DNA of 64,000 nt, taken from the NCBI RefSeq assembly GCF_904846065.1, contig NZ_CAJGZV010000001.1, positions 1,922,001 through 1,986,000 of the forward strand, written 5' to 3'. Below, piece after piece: positions 52,648 to 61,411 of the stretch (position 1 is the stretch's first letter; every line of letters starts with the position of its first letter). The DNA is from Psychrobacter immobilis (GTDB taxonomy: Bacteria; Pseudomonadota; Gammaproteobacteria; Pseudomonadales; Moraxellaceae). The translations under genes were made by a program, and so were the position numbers. Under the pieces are notes generated by a model. It was not told where the DNA came from, searched no databases, and saw only the letters and a program-made list of their open reading frames with translations.

Positions 52648-54318
52648 TCAATCGTTTTTTGGCTTCAGTGCGGCACTGATATCGGCGAGTAGTGGCGGGA
52701 TATCATGCTTATCAGCGATGACCTCCAACATAACCAACTTGTCTTTTACAGCCGCTGCTTGCGTAAGAGCCGCTTTTAACTCGCCTGCTGTTTCTACTTT
52801 TAGCAGCAGACTATTATCATCGGTAGCACCAAAAGCTTTTGGCATCATCTGCCAGTTACACTTAGGAATGTCATTATAGCGCTGGTTTTCACCATGAATC
52901 GCCCGCTCCACGGTATAGCCATCATTATTAATCAGTACAATCACTGGATTGATATGCTCTTGAATCATCACCGCGATTTCTTGAATGGTCAACAAAGCTG
53001 AGCCATCACCAATTAATAAAACACTGCGCTTGTTTGGCGATGCAATAGCCGCACCCAAACTTGCCGGTAGCGTATAACCAATCGAACCCCACATTGGTTG
53101 TCCATAACAAGTCACGCCTTCTGGTAAACGCACATCACTGATGCCAAAATACGCCGTTCCCTGTTCTGCAAACACCAAATTATTATGGTCTAGATGATCG
53201 GCAATGATATGCCATAGATCATCTTGAAGAATAGCCTCGCTGTCCTTACCCTGCTGCTCATGCGGCTTGACTTCTTTACAGAACTGCTTTGGCACAATAT
53301 TAATATCTGAAGTCAAGACTTCATGTAGCGTTTTTAGGGCGTCTTTTAGGGCAATAGGTGCAAAATTTTTTCCAGCAATGCTCGCGCGCTCATAATGCAA
53401 ATCAACCACTGTATTTTCATCAATATCTTGGCTAAAACCTGCCGTCGTAGTATCGGTATATTGCACACCGATTTTTATTAAGCACTCACAGTTTTCGACT
53501 GCATCCTTGACCACAGGACGTGATGCCACGCCAGCATACGTCCCTGCCCAGCGCTCACTATTTTCGTCAAGCAAAGTTTTGCCCCATGACAACGTCGTAT
53601 AAGGAATATCCGTATCGGCAATCAATGCCTTAAGCTGATTTTGCAGCCCTAAACGATGCACCATCAAATCTGCCATCAGCGTCGTGGTTTTGTTTGGCAG
53701 AAACTCTATGAGCGCTTGTTTGAAATCTGCCAATGCTGCTTGACTGGTGATGTCTTCTTGGCTATCAACAAGCTTTGTAGTCGGTGGATAAATAGGTTGA
53801 CGAGCAACGTCAGGCGATAGTAACAGGTAGCCTGGGCGATGTTTTTTAAGAATTAAACGAATCACACGGTCGATTTCTGAGGCAGCATTTTCAGGGGTAA
53901 GCTGCGCTCGTGCTACCGTGACCGGCTCTACCATTTTAATAAAATGATTGAACACGCCATCACCAAGTGAGTGATGGATGCGGCGCTTTGAATCTTGTAG
54001 AGCCGTACTTGGCGCGCCCACGATATGAAGCACTGGTGCATACTCAGCAAAAGAGCCTGCGGTCGCGTTAATCGCTGACAATTCTCCCACCCCAAAGGTC
54101 GTCACCATCGCCGCAAAGCCGCGCTCACGTGCATAGCCGTCAGCTGCGTAACCTGCATTTAACTCATTGGTGTTACCCACCCAGCGCAGCTTATCAGAGG
54201 CAATAATATTGTCTAAAAAAGTTAAGTTGAAATCACCAGGTACGCCAAATATCTCTGATGCGCCTGCTTCTGCGACACGATCAAACAAATAATCAGCGAT
54301 GGTATATTGTTGACTCAT
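52648..54318 (-). CDS. thiamine-diphosphate 2-keto acid decarboxylase (IpdC/KdcA type)
   Basis: A 556-residue pyruvate decarboxylase-like enzyme that converts a 2-keto acid to the aldehyde and CO2. EIFGVPGDFNLTFLD near residues 22-36, GNTNELNAGYAADGYAR near 48-64 (catalytic Glu51 region) and DSKRRIHHSLGDG near 108-120 (the HH pair of decarboxylases) are diagnostic. GDGSALLTIQEIAVMI plus NNDGYTVERAIHG form the TPP site. AAGGATAA precedes the ATG. Indolepyruvate, phenylpyruvate or branched-chain keto acids are all possible substrates. It stands alone. Confidence 0.9.
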   Translation of the reverse strand: MSQQYTIADYLFDRVAEAGASEIFGVPGDFNLTFLDNIIASDKLRWVGNTNELNAGYAADGYARERGFAAMVTTFGVGELSAINATAGSFAEYAPVLHIVGAPSTALQDSKRRIHHSLGDGVFNHFIKMVEPVTVARAQLTPENAASEIDRVIRLILKKHRPGYLLLSPDVARQPIYPPTTKLVDSQEDITSQAALADFKQALIEFLPNKTTTLMADLMVHRLGLQNQLKALIADTDIPYTTLSWGKTLLDENSERWAGTYAGVASRPVVKDAVENCECLIKIGVQYTDTTTAGFSQDIDENTVVDLHYERASIAGKNFAPIALKDALKTLHEVLTSDINIVPKQFCKEVKPHEQQGKDSEAILQDDLWHIIADHLDHNNLVFAEQGTAYFGISDVRLPEGVTCYGQPMWGSIGYTLPASLGAAIASPNKRSVLLIGDGSALLTIQEIAVMIQEHINPVIVLINNDGYTVERAIHGENQRYNDIPKCNWQMMPKAFGATDDNSLLLKVETAGELKAALTQAAAVKDKLVMLEVIADKHDIPPLLADISAALKPKND

Positions 54319-54514
54319 AGTACTTATCCTTAAGTGTTATTTTTATAAATCATGAAAATGATTAATATGGTTAAAGTCATTATAAAACTGTATTCCAGCC
54401 TATTTATAGAAAGCAAAGCTTTTGGAATATAGATTACAACAATCTGTTATATCACAGATGAAGGCTAGGATAATATGCCAATTTACTATCTTTTACTTTT
54501 TTTCATACTAACTG

Positions 54515-54542
54515 TTGACACGTTCAAAAAACTGCGTATAAT
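54515..54542 (+). promoter_or_regulatory. consensus sigma-70 promoter of tRNA-Gly
   Basis: TTGACA at 54515-54520 and TATAAT at 54537-54542 are both exact consensus hexamers with a 16-nt spacer. The mature tRNA starts 37 nt after the -10 box. This is the strongest promoter seen in the window. Confidence 0.85.
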
Positions 54543-54579
54543 ACGCCTTCATCAACTGACGATAGTTAATTGATAATTA

Positions 54580-54654
54580 GCGGGAATAGCTCAGTGGTAG
54601 AGCATAACCTTGCCAAGGTTGGGGTCGAGAGTTCGAATCTCTTTTCCCGCTCCA
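54580..54654 (+). tRNA. glyV: tRNA-Gly (GCC anticodon)
   Basis: A 75-nt cloverleaf with acceptor GCGGGAA/TTCCCGC, discriminator T, encoded CCA and anticodon loop with GCC (ACCTTGCCAAGGT arm). Its 3' end adjoins an integrase module and is the likely attachment site of the island. The gene is intact, as expected when the element restores the 3' end. The symbol is a generic glycine tRNA name. Confidence 0.95.
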
Positions 54655-54661
54655 AATATCT

Positions 54662-54694
54662 AAAAAGCCTCACTTAACAGTGAGGCTTTTTTTT
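54662..54694 (+). terminator. terminator of tRNA-Gly
   Basis: AAAAAGCCTCAC TTAACA GTGAGGCTTTTT followed by more T: a 12-bp stem with a 6-nt loop and T8. Confidence 0.9.
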
Positions 54695-54788
54695 GTCCGA
54701 TTTTTAAGGGCTACAGAGTTTTCCAGTATTGGCTATTCAGTCTAATTGCTAAGTTTATCTAATATATTAAAAGCTCAAAAATCAGCAC

Positions 54789-54807
54789 CGTGACCAAAAC
54801 GTGACCA
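54789..54807. repeat. arm-site-like direct repeat, copy 1
   Basis: CGTGACCAAAACGTGACCA, itself two CGTGACC cores 11 bp apart, recurs exactly at 54946-54964, 157 bp away. Each copy is followed about 40 bp later by ACCCCAAC. The layout suggests arm-type binding sites for the integrase or excisionase. The whole 54655-55081 gap shows no gene. Confidence 0.6.
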
Positions 54808-54945
54808 TTTCGTGCCCATGCTATAAACACTGATTTCGTAATTGACCCCAACTTATTATTCTTATATTTATAAAAAGTGATGCTAAGAAATATTTCTTTA
54901 ACATCGCTTCTCTTTTTTTACTGCTTTTGTATATTGAGCTCATAG

Positions 54946-54964
54946 CGTGACCAAAACGTGACCA
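54946..54964. repeat. arm-site-like direct repeat, copy 2
   Basis: Exact second copy of the 19-bp sequence at 54789-54807, in the same orientation, upstream of the XRE-xis-int genes. Confidence 0.6.
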
Positions 54965-55081
54965 AATCATGAAAAAGTAAATATTCAAAATAACCCCAAC
55001 CTTAATTTTATACTTTGAAGCGCCTTACATATAAAGCTATACCGCTTTCTTCTACGCATATATTTCTAGTTTTATAGGTCT

Positions 55082-55306
55082 TCAGGACTGGTCACCAACA
55101 TCTTTATTTGGCTGATAGATAAACAAGTCACCCACCTGCACGTCTAAAAACTCACATAGCTGGTCAATAGTATTGAAATCAATTCTTGATGACTCTTCAT
55201 TATATAGTTTATGAAGGGTTGATTTACTCATGCCTGTTGCTCTTACGACATCTGCTACACGCAACTTTTTCTCTGCCAAAATCACAGGAAGTTTAGACAT
55301 AATCAT
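55082..55306 (-). CDS. small XRE/Cro-CI-type repressor
   Basis: A 74-residue DNA-binding protein that is almost entirely one helix-turn-helix domain: LPVILAEKKLRVADVVRATG, then MSKSTLHKLYNEESSRIDFN and LCEFLDVQVGDLF (residues ~5-62). This matches the YozG/YgzD-like HTH_26 group. GAGG precedes the first ATG at a good distance; an ATG two codons later is equally possible. It is divergent from the excisionase-like gene over a region with three GGTAA/TTACC inverted repeats, so it is probably the element repressor. Confidence 0.82.
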   Translation of the reverse strand: MIMSKLPVILAEKKLRVADVVRATGMSKSTLHKLYNEESSRIDFNTIDQLCEFLDVQVGDLFIYQPNKDVGDQS

Positions 55307-55312
55307 AATTAA

Positions 55313-55400
55313 TACCTCTTTTCGGGTAAAAATGCTTTACATTGAGGTAAAAAGATAATATAGTACACAAATCGGTTACTAATTACCTTTAAGCGGGTAA
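55313..55400. promoter_or_regulatory. repeated GGTAA operators between XRE and excisionase genes
   Basis: Three inverted repeats occur: TACC-TCTTTTCG-GGTA at 55313-55328, TTTAC-ATTGAG-GTAAA at 55336-55351, and TTACC-TTTAAGC-GGGTAA at 55383-55400. A half site GAGGTAAAT lies at the excisionase ribosome site. Such spaced sites are expected for a phage-like repressor that controls divergent promoters. Confidence 0.55.
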
Positions 55401-55501
55401 ATTATAGCTGATACTTCAAGATGCATTTTTACAGGTTGATAAAATAATTTTTATTCTATCACTTAATGCGATGACTTAATAACTGAAAAGAGGTAAATAT
55501 C

Positions 55502-55717
55502 ATGAGCAATACTTATTTAACAACTGATGAGCTAGCTGAACGCATAAAGTACGACGCACGTACTATCCGCAATCAAATGAAAGACACTGTCTTGATTGAG
55601 AACATCCATTACATCCGTCCTTTTGGCGGTCGCAAGATTTTATATGTATGGGAGCGTATCGAAGAAGATATGTGTAAGCCAGTCATGAGCGCTATCAATG
55701 GAATGGCACTTCAATAA
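55502..55717 (+). CDS. xis: excisionase-like small DNA-binding protein
   Basis: A 71-residue protein with a MerR/AlpA-like winged-helix opening (LTTDELAERIKYDARTIRNQ), then IHYIRPFGGRKILYVWERIE, a typical wing and strand found in excisionases and AlpA-type regulators that precede integrase genes. AGAGG lies 7 nt before the ATG. The integrase start is 17 nt downstream of its stop, so the two are co-transcribed. It probably directs excision. Confidence 0.75.
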   Translation: MSNTYLTTDELAERIKYDARTIRNQMKDTVLIENIHYIRPFGGRKILYVWERIEEDMCKPVMSAINGMALQ

Positions 55718-55734
55718 AAATAAGGAGATTTACT

Positions 55735-56979
55735 ATGGCTACTATGAGAGGACGGTTTGGCAAACTGGTCGTTGACTTCCGCTACTTAGGTAAGCGCTGT
55801 CGAGAAAAGACCAGTTTAGAAGACAATCCAGCTAATCGTAAAAAATTAGCGCAAGTCATGAAAAAAATGGAAGCTGAAATCACTCTAGGTATTTTCGACT
55901 ATGCCGCTTACTTTCCAAAGAGTGAACGAGCACAGGAAATGGTGGCACTGGCTGATAGAGCAGAAGCTTGTATCAGTCGCAATCCGACCTTTAGGCAGTT
56001 TGTCGATATTTGGTATGAGGAGAAAAAGATTGAATGGCGGCCGAGCTATCGGCAAAAGATACAGATTATTTTAGATAAGTACTTATTACCTGAGTTTGGT
56101 GGCAAAGCAGTACATGCCATAAAAAAACCAGACTTGCTGACCTTCCGTAGCTCCCTCGCCAAAGTTTGTTACGGTAAAGATGGTCAGTCAAGTCTGTCAG
56201 TAGCACGAATCAATCAGATCATGATACTTCTTCGTATGATACTAGAAGAAGCATCAGATCGCCATGAGTTTGAGATGCCTTATAAAAATATTAAGAATCT
56301 CAAGCAAGCTCGTCCAGATGTAAATCCTTTTACCCTGGCTGAGGTATGGCTGTTTTTAAAGCACGTTCGAGCTGATTATAGGCACTACTACACTATTCGC
56401 TTCTTTACAGGAATGCGTACCAGTGAGATTGATGGGCTTAAGTGGGACTGTATTAACTTTGATCGGCGCGAGATCAGTATTCGCGGCGCGTTAGTCAATG
56501 GGGAGATGGGTCCAACGAAGACACTAGGCTCACAACGTGATATTGCAATGTCGCAGCTAGTGTATGACGCTTTGCTAGAGCAGAAGGCACGCACGTATGG
56601 TAAGTCAGAGTTTATCTTCTGTAATTCACAAGGCAATCCGATGGAGTATCGCAATGTGAATCGGCGTGTATGGAAACCAACCCTTGCTCTACTCGGCCTG
56701 AAACATAGGCGTGCTTATCAGACTCGGCACACGGCAGCGACGCTTTGGCTCGCTGCTGGTGAAAACCCTGAGTGGATAGCGCGGCAGATGGGTCACAGTA
56801 GTACGGAGATGCTGTTTCGTGTGTACAGCCGTTATGTGCCTGACATCACCCGTCAAGATGGCTCTGCAATGGATAACTTGCTCTTAGCAAGCAAGGAGAA
56901 GTTAACCAACGCATCGAATAGCTCTGAAGCTGTAGCAGCAGTTACGAGCGCACAAACTGACAAGGAGACGTCACAATGA
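55735..56979 (+). CDS. int: tyrosine-type site-specific integrase
   Basis: A 414-residue recombinase that inserts and excises the island. Residues ~1-65 (MRGRFGKLVVDFRYLGKRCREKTSL by position 4-28) resemble the DUF3596 arm-binding domain of Rac/HK022-like integrases. Residues ~85-180 form the core-binding SAM-like domain (FRQFVDIWYEEKKIEWRPSY). The catalytic domain shows FFTGMRTSEIDGLKW (first Arg), YQTRHTAATLWLAAG (second Arg with Tyr in place of the usual His), MGHSSTEM and the nucleophile in FRVYSRYVP. AAGGAGA precedes the ATG. The stop overlaps the next small gene by 4 nt. Confidence 0.93.
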   Translation: MATMRGRFGKLVVDFRYLGKRCREKTSLEDNPANRKKLAQVMKKMEAEITLGIFDYAAYFPKSERAQEMVALADRAEACISRNPTFRQFVDIWYEEKKIEWRPSYRQKIQIILDKYLLPEFGGKAVHAIKKPDLLTFRSSLAKVCYGKDGQSSLSVARINQIMILLRMILEEASDRHEFEMPYKNIKNLKQARPDVNPFTLAEVWLFLKHVRADYRHYYTIRFFTGMRTSEIDGLKWDCINFDRREISIRGALVNGEMGPTKTLGSQRDIAMSQLVYDALLEQKARTYGKSEFIFCNSQGNPMEYRNVNRRVWKPTLALLGLKHRRAYQTRHTAATLWLAAGENPEWIARQMGHSSTEMLFRVYSRYVPDITRQDGSAMDNLLLASKEKLTNASNSSEAVAAVTSAQTDKETSQ

Positions 56980-57269
56980 AAATCATCAATTATGAAGAGC
57001 TGTTTGCTGAGTTTAAACCGGATGGTGCGATCAGTGAGGATGCGAATGTTATCGCTAATGCATTGATGCGTGAGTTGTACGTTTCATCGGGTCATAACTT
57101 AGCTCGCTTCTTGGGGGTAAAGTGGTGCTTTAATAACGATATGGCGATGCGTGTATGGGTACAGAAGCGCTTGGATGCTCAGGATGAGTACTTTGTGGAA
57201 GACATGAGCAGTAAGCTTCAGAGTGAGCTTTATGAGCTACTACCGCACTCTAGCTACGGCAGCTACTGA
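56976..57269 (+). CDS. hypothetical protein coupled to the integrase gene
   Basis: A 97-residue soluble, acidic protein not recognised by motif. It starts in an ATGA overlap with the integrase stop, so it is translated from the same message. The chain is mostly helical by composition (YEELFAEFKPDG, VIANALMRELYVSSGHNLAR). The end is Ser/Tyr-rich. A role in excision, transfer or regulation of the element would fit its place but nothing in the sequence shows it. Confidence 0.7.
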   Translation: MKIINYEELFAEFKPDGAISEDANVIANALMRELYVSSGHNLARFLGVKWCFNNDMAMRVWVQKRLDAQDEYFVEDMSSKLQSELYELLPHSSYGSY

Positions 57270-57279
57270 GGAGAATATG

Positions 57280-57600
57280 ATGAGTGTAAAACTTCAACCC
57301 AACATGACGCAAAGCACATATGATATCAAAATATGTGAGGATTACTGGGCATACGATAATAAAAGCGGCTTTGTTGAGCATGTGAAGAAACTTTGCAAGA
57401 AGTATGAGGTTAGCCCTCAAGTACTTCTTGAGACAATCTCCCAGTGTTATGCCTACTTGGACGATGTTGTATGTGAATACTGCGGTTATGCTTGTCCAAT
57501 TGAAGTACCTGCTGATATTCCTTATATGCGCGCAAAAGACAGTTGGTTATGCGCAATATGTGAGCATGCTTTATGGCGGGTAAATAATATTAATAAATGA
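57280..57600 (+). CDS. small zinc-ribbon-like hypothetical protein
   Basis: A 106-residue protein. CEYCGYAC and a following CAIC about 28 residues later form a CxxC...CxxC arrangement near the C-terminus (residues ~69-96), which suggests a zinc ribbon. GAGGAG lies 6 nt before ATG 57280; the ATG directly before it (57277) is equally in frame. It is the last gene of the rightward xis-int transcript and is followed by a terminator. No family is recognised. Confidence 0.65.
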   Translation: MSVKLQPNMTQSTYDIKICEDYWAYDNKSGFVEHVKKLCKKYEVSPQVLLETISQCYAYLDDVVCEYCGYACPIEVPADIPYMRAKDSWLCAICEHALWRVNNINK

Positions 57601-57615
57601 TGAGCTTTAATACTC

Positions 57616-57649
57616 AAAAGCCAGACAGCTTAAGTTGTCTGGCTTTTTT
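57616..57649. terminator. bidirectional terminator between the integrase module and the DUF262 row
   Basis: AAAAGCCAGACAGCT TAAG TTGTCTGGCTTTTTT forms a ~14-bp stem with a 4-nt loop and runs of A and T outside. It can end both the rightward int transcript and the leftward DUF262 transcript, whose stop is about 100 nt away. Confidence 0.8.
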
Positions 57650-57746
57650 AATGATGATAATTTTTAAATACTATAAAAATTTAGTTTACCACAGGCATAC
57701 TTACGGGCCTTGTTACCTTTCCATTAGATAGGGTCACTTTCAGAAC

Positions 57747-59762
57747 TCATAGCGCTAGCTCTACATCCTCTTTTAAAATATCAAATACTTTATTTTTATG
57801 TACTTTTATGGCTTCATAGTTCCATGGTTTATCTTCTAAGGTTGCAATCATCAACTCTAATTTCAAGCTTAAAGGAGCCATTTTATTGCGCTGACTTTCT
57901 AATATCTTAGCTTTTTGTTGAGGAATATCGTTACTCAGAGACGAGTTCTCACTAATACTCATTAAACATAAGTTTCCGAACCCATGTAATTCAGTTTCAG
58001 GTAATATCTCATTAACTCTAGATGTCTGAGGTGAGAAGTGCTCAACAGAACTTTTGAAACTAAACCTAAATTTAGATTTTATTTCTTGAAGTAACTCAGT
58101 ATCTTTCCACAATAGATAATCTAGGTAATTAAACGCAAATACTCTAACCCGGCCATACCTTAAGCTTTCACTAAGAACCTCATTAGACACTGTAAATTTT
58201 ACGCTCCTGTCTACAATATACATAAAATCTCTAAACTCTTTAGGCGTTGTTGTGAGATAACGATTCACCATAAAAGCTCGAGCAAGACTTTCTAAAAACT
58301 TTAGATACTCTTCTGCCCTAATTGGAGTTGATTTCTCTTTATCGTTTAACCAATACAGCACTGCAGACAACCAGTTTTTACGAGAGTTAGTCGGATAAGA
58401 CACATGAAAGGCTGAAAGTAACATCATACAAGACAAATTTTCGCCAGATTTATCGCCTTCATCTATACTAAAACTATTCACATAGCTTGAGCCATTTTTA
58501 TCGAATTTATACCGTTTTAATGACCAATCCTCTTTGTCACTTGCGCGCTCACGCTTAACAATATATTGATCAAAAAGATAACGTAGCTTTAGCAGTGAAA
58601 AAATAAAACCCTTTACCTTCTCAATGTCTTTATCTATAAAGTTTTTGAAGGCATCAATTAAATCTTTATCATCTAAAGCAGGAAGGACTTCATCAGACTG
58701 TGACTTTATATAAATACGCAATACGTGCATAAGAAAGTTAGGAAAATCGATAACGCTAGTAAATCGCTCCGCTTTTCCTTCGTCCCTATCATCATTACCG
58801 CTTGTACCTCCTCTATCACCTTCTTTTCTTAATTCCTTACCAGCTTCGAGTGCACCCTCAAAAGAAAGCAATCTATTCTTTGAACCTGAACTGTCGCTTT
58901 GTATAATAACCTTATTAGTTAAATCCTCGAATCTTTCCAATAAAAAACCTGTAGAATGTTCACTGAATATAGCTTTGCGCTCATCTACCGAAAATCCCAA
59001 TTGTACATAACGGCTCATGTCTGCACAGGCAAGCCATACTTTCTGAATAACGACAGTAGCTTGCATATCTTCTTGGACAGCAGAAAGCAAGTTTGCTTTG
59101 ACTACTTCATGCTTCTCTAGCTGCTCCCCTCTATTATTCATCACCTCGAAATAGTGTGTAACATCAGTATTTTGAGGTACGCAGATGCGTAAGATTTTTA
59201 CTTTTTCTAGTAAGTAATTAGCAAATTCATTTAGCGAATCAGCTCCTTTTTCAGCAAAATTGCTAGTGATTACTCGATCTACGACTTTAAAACCCTCTAA
59301 TATTGAAGCATTAGTCTTATTGGTGCTGACTATGTTTACTAATTCAGACAGCTTGCCCGGCGAATCGTATTTAGATGTTTCACTTGAACAAAAAACGTCA
59401 AACAGTTTATTGATTGTAAATTCTGATTTGCTTCGGCTCTCAAAGCCAAGATTTACCTTCTTATACCATCCAAAACCATCTGGTATACGATATTTTAAAT
59501 AACAAGCTAATAAGCTTAATGTGGTAAAGCGCTGCTGACCATCAAGAATTTCAAAGTAGTCGGTTTTTTGGTGTACTACTAAGCTACCAACATAATAAGA
59601 AATCGATTTATCATCCTTTTCTGCGTAATCCTGAATATCGTCTATAAGTTGCTGTATTTGAGACTCACCCCAGTCGTAGTTGCGTTGATACACTGGTATC
59701 TTGTATTGCTCTTCACTAAGTAGTTGTCTAAGGTTAAAGCTATTTCGATTGCTATTGGTCAT
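57747..59762 (-). CDS. DUF262 protein with DUF1524/HNH-like C-terminal domain
   Basis: A 671-residue protein resembling GmrSD-type modification-dependent restriction enzymes and SspE. The N-terminal DUF262 (ParB/Srx-like NTPase) shows IPVYQRNYDW at residues 22-31, YYVGSLVVHQ near 56-65, ILDGQQRFTTL at 72-82 with the key DGQQR, and YFEVMNNRGEQLEKHEVVKA near 205-224. The C-terminal ~100 residues contain VEHFSPQ near 573-579 and LHGFGNLCLMSISENSSLSN near 592-611. This is the DUF1524 HNH pattern (EH...P, GNL, NSSLSN). A GGAGACAA ribosome site precedes the ATG, and the start overlaps the end of the other DUF262 gene by 11 nt. Probable nucleotide-dependent DNA endonuclease in phage defence (inference). 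Confidence 0.83.
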   Translation of the reverse strand: MTNSNRNSFNLRQLLSEEQYKIPVYQRNYDWGESQIQQLIDDIQDYAEKDDKSISYYVGSLVVHQKTDYFEILDGQQRFTTLSLLACYLKYRIPDGFGWYKKVNLGFESRSKSEFTINKLFDVFCSSETSKYDSPGKLSELVNIVSTNKTNASILEGFKVVDRVITSNFAEKGADSLNEFANYLLEKVKILRICVPQNTDVTHYFEVMNNRGEQLEKHEVVKANLLSAVQEDMQATVVIQKVWLACADMSRYVQLGFSVDERKAIFSEHSTGFLLERFEDLTNKVIIQSDSSGSKNRLLSFEGALEAGKELRKEGDRGGTSGNDDRDEGKAERFTSVIDFPNFLMHVLRIYIKSQSDEVLPALDDKDLIDAFKNFIDKDIEKVKGFIFSLLKLRYLFDQYIVKRERASDKEDWSLKRYKFDKNGSSYVNSFSIDEGDKSGENLSCMMLLSAFHVSYPTNSRKNWLSAVLYWLNDKEKSTPIRAEEYLKFLESLARAFMVNRYLTTTPKEFRDFMYIVDRSVKFTVSNEVLSESLRYGRVRVFAFNYLDYLLWKDTELLQEIKSKFRFSFKSSVEHFSPQTSRVNEILPETELHGFGNLCLMSISENSSLSNDIPQQKAKILESQRNKMAPLSLKLELMIATLEDKPWNYEAIKVHKNKVFDILKEDVELAL

Positions 59763-61293
59763 TTATTGTCTCCATTGCTTGCTCTGATATATAGCCAAGA
59801 TCCTCAAAAATAGTTTTGATACCTGCTACTGTATCTAAATCTCTTATCTTTACATTCTCCTTATTGAGCTGAGGCAGTGGCTTATTTAAAAAATCAACAG
59901 GGGTCAGTGATTGCTGCAAACGCATAAATAAATTATCACGTCTAATGTATTTTTCTACACTTTCCAAGTAGACACTTGCATTTTTTAAGCGCAATGAATA
60001 AGCCCAAATAAATATGTACTCAACTGCTCGTGCTAAATCATACGCACCAAAACGGTCGTAATAACAGAGAACAAGGGCATTAAACATACGGCGAACGTAT
60101 CTGTCACCCTGACGCCACCAATGGCTATATTCATAACCTTCTTTTTTATTATCGATAGTCTGCATAATAGTTAACGCAGTGGGTTTAGACACTTTGCTTT
60201 GCTTTGGTTCTTGTAATTTTTCTTGCTGGTATAAAACAGCTTTTAGCCAATTATCATCTTTTTCTTTCATAGGCTTATTTAGTAGCGGACTCAAAAGCGT
60301 TTGGTAGTAGGTAACCCAATCAAAAAAACGTCGTCCATTAATTACTGTTTGGGTAATCTGAAACGGATATTCCATTATTTGCTGATCAAAATTTCGATGC
60401 GCGTGCTGGTTATAATTATCAACTGTGTTATGGATGACTTTTAGCCCTTGTTGAAAGGGGTATGAGTGTGGATAGTAATCACTATTCAAATTAACTCCTT
60501 TAAATACATGGATATCAGATTTTGAAAAGTAAAGATTAGGCTTGCCAAGACTCCACTGACGAATAGGATATAGATAATTTGAGAACAACAGTTTCAGATC
60601 CTTTGTATCTTTTTGCTCCCACTTATTCACAATAGACTCTTTTATACTATCCTCTGACGTAGCAAACTCGCGTAAGTGAAATGCTTTTAGCAAATCATGA
60701 GGACTCAATTCAAGACCACGTGAATTTTGTGAATCGAAAAACTGGAAGGCCTCTGATAAATCGCGGAGGGTCACCTGCACCACTTCACAATGATTAAGTA
60801 AGAAATCCAAAACTTCAGGGGTAAATTCAGGGCTATTAACATGACGCTTAACCAGCTCATAATTGACACTTAAGTTTTTTTGAGTTTCACTACAGTCAGG
60901 GAGTTGAATGTCTATAGGATTGAAACCCTCTAATTGCTTCTTAAGCACTTTGGAATCGGCTGCGGCATTAATAATCAATAGCAATGTCAAAGTACGCTGC
61001 TGACCATCAACTAAATCGACCTGCGTCTTACCTTTAACTGTGTTTTGATGTAAAACTACAGTACCCAAACGGTACGCATTATCCGGGTTATAAACATCAC
61101 CTAAGTTATGATCTAGCCTTTTGCACTGGTAGTACAAGTCTGTTAGCAAATCGATAACGTTATTTTCTGTCCAACGGTAAGGTCGCTGATAGATAGGTAT
61201 AGATAGTTTTTTATTTGAATCCTCTTTTGTAGATAGAAAACTTGAAATCCTTAAAACACTGTAAGCTTCATTAATGCTACTTTCTTCCGCCAT
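59752..61293 (-). CDS. DUF262 protein (second of the pair)
   Basis: A 513-residue protein. IPIYQRPYRW at residues 32-41, YRLGTVVLHQ near 74-83, LVDGQQRTLTLLL at 94-106 and FFDSQNSRGLELSPHDLLKA near 195-214 are the ordered DUF262 motifs. The C-terminal ~300 residues are helical with many aromatic residues (HWWRQGDRYVRRMFNALVLCY near 410) and show no HNH motif. It therefore looks like a sensor/NTPase partner to the downstream DUF262-HNH protein, whose gene start lies within its last codons. The ribosome site is weak. Predicted role: recognition or switching in a restriction-like system. Confidence 0.82.
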   Translation of the reverse strand: MAEESSINEAYSVLRISSFLSTKEDSNKKLSIPIYQRPYRWTENNVIDLLTDLYYQCKRLDHNLGDVYNPDNAYRLGTVVLHQNTVKGKTQVDLVDGQQRTLTLLLIINAAADSKVLKKQLEGFNPIDIQLPDCSETQKNLSVNYELVKRHVNSPEFTPEVLDFLLNHCEVVQVTLRDLSEAFQFFDSQNSRGLELSPHDLLKAFHLREFATSEDSIKESIVNKWEQKDTKDLKLLFSNYLYPIRQWSLGKPNLYFSKSDIHVFKGVNLNSDYYPHSYPFQQGLKVIHNTVDNYNQHAHRNFDQQIMEYPFQITQTVINGRRFFDWVTYYQTLLSPLLNKPMKEKDDNWLKAVLYQQEKLQEPKQSKVSKPTALTIMQTIDNKKEGYEYSHWWRQGDRYVRRMFNALVLCYYDRFGAYDLARAVEYIFIWAYSLRLKNASVYLESVEKYIRRDNLFMRLQQSLTPVDFLNKPLPQLNKENVKIRDLDTVAGIKTIFEDLGYISEQAMETINDQ

Positions 61294-61411
61294 GAACTTA
61301 TACCTATCTGATTTTAGTTGTTGTTAGCTATTATATATAACTAGAATTCTTATCATTTTTTGAAAAATATTAAAATATAATAAATTCAATCCACCTGTTT
61401 TAAACTTCTAC

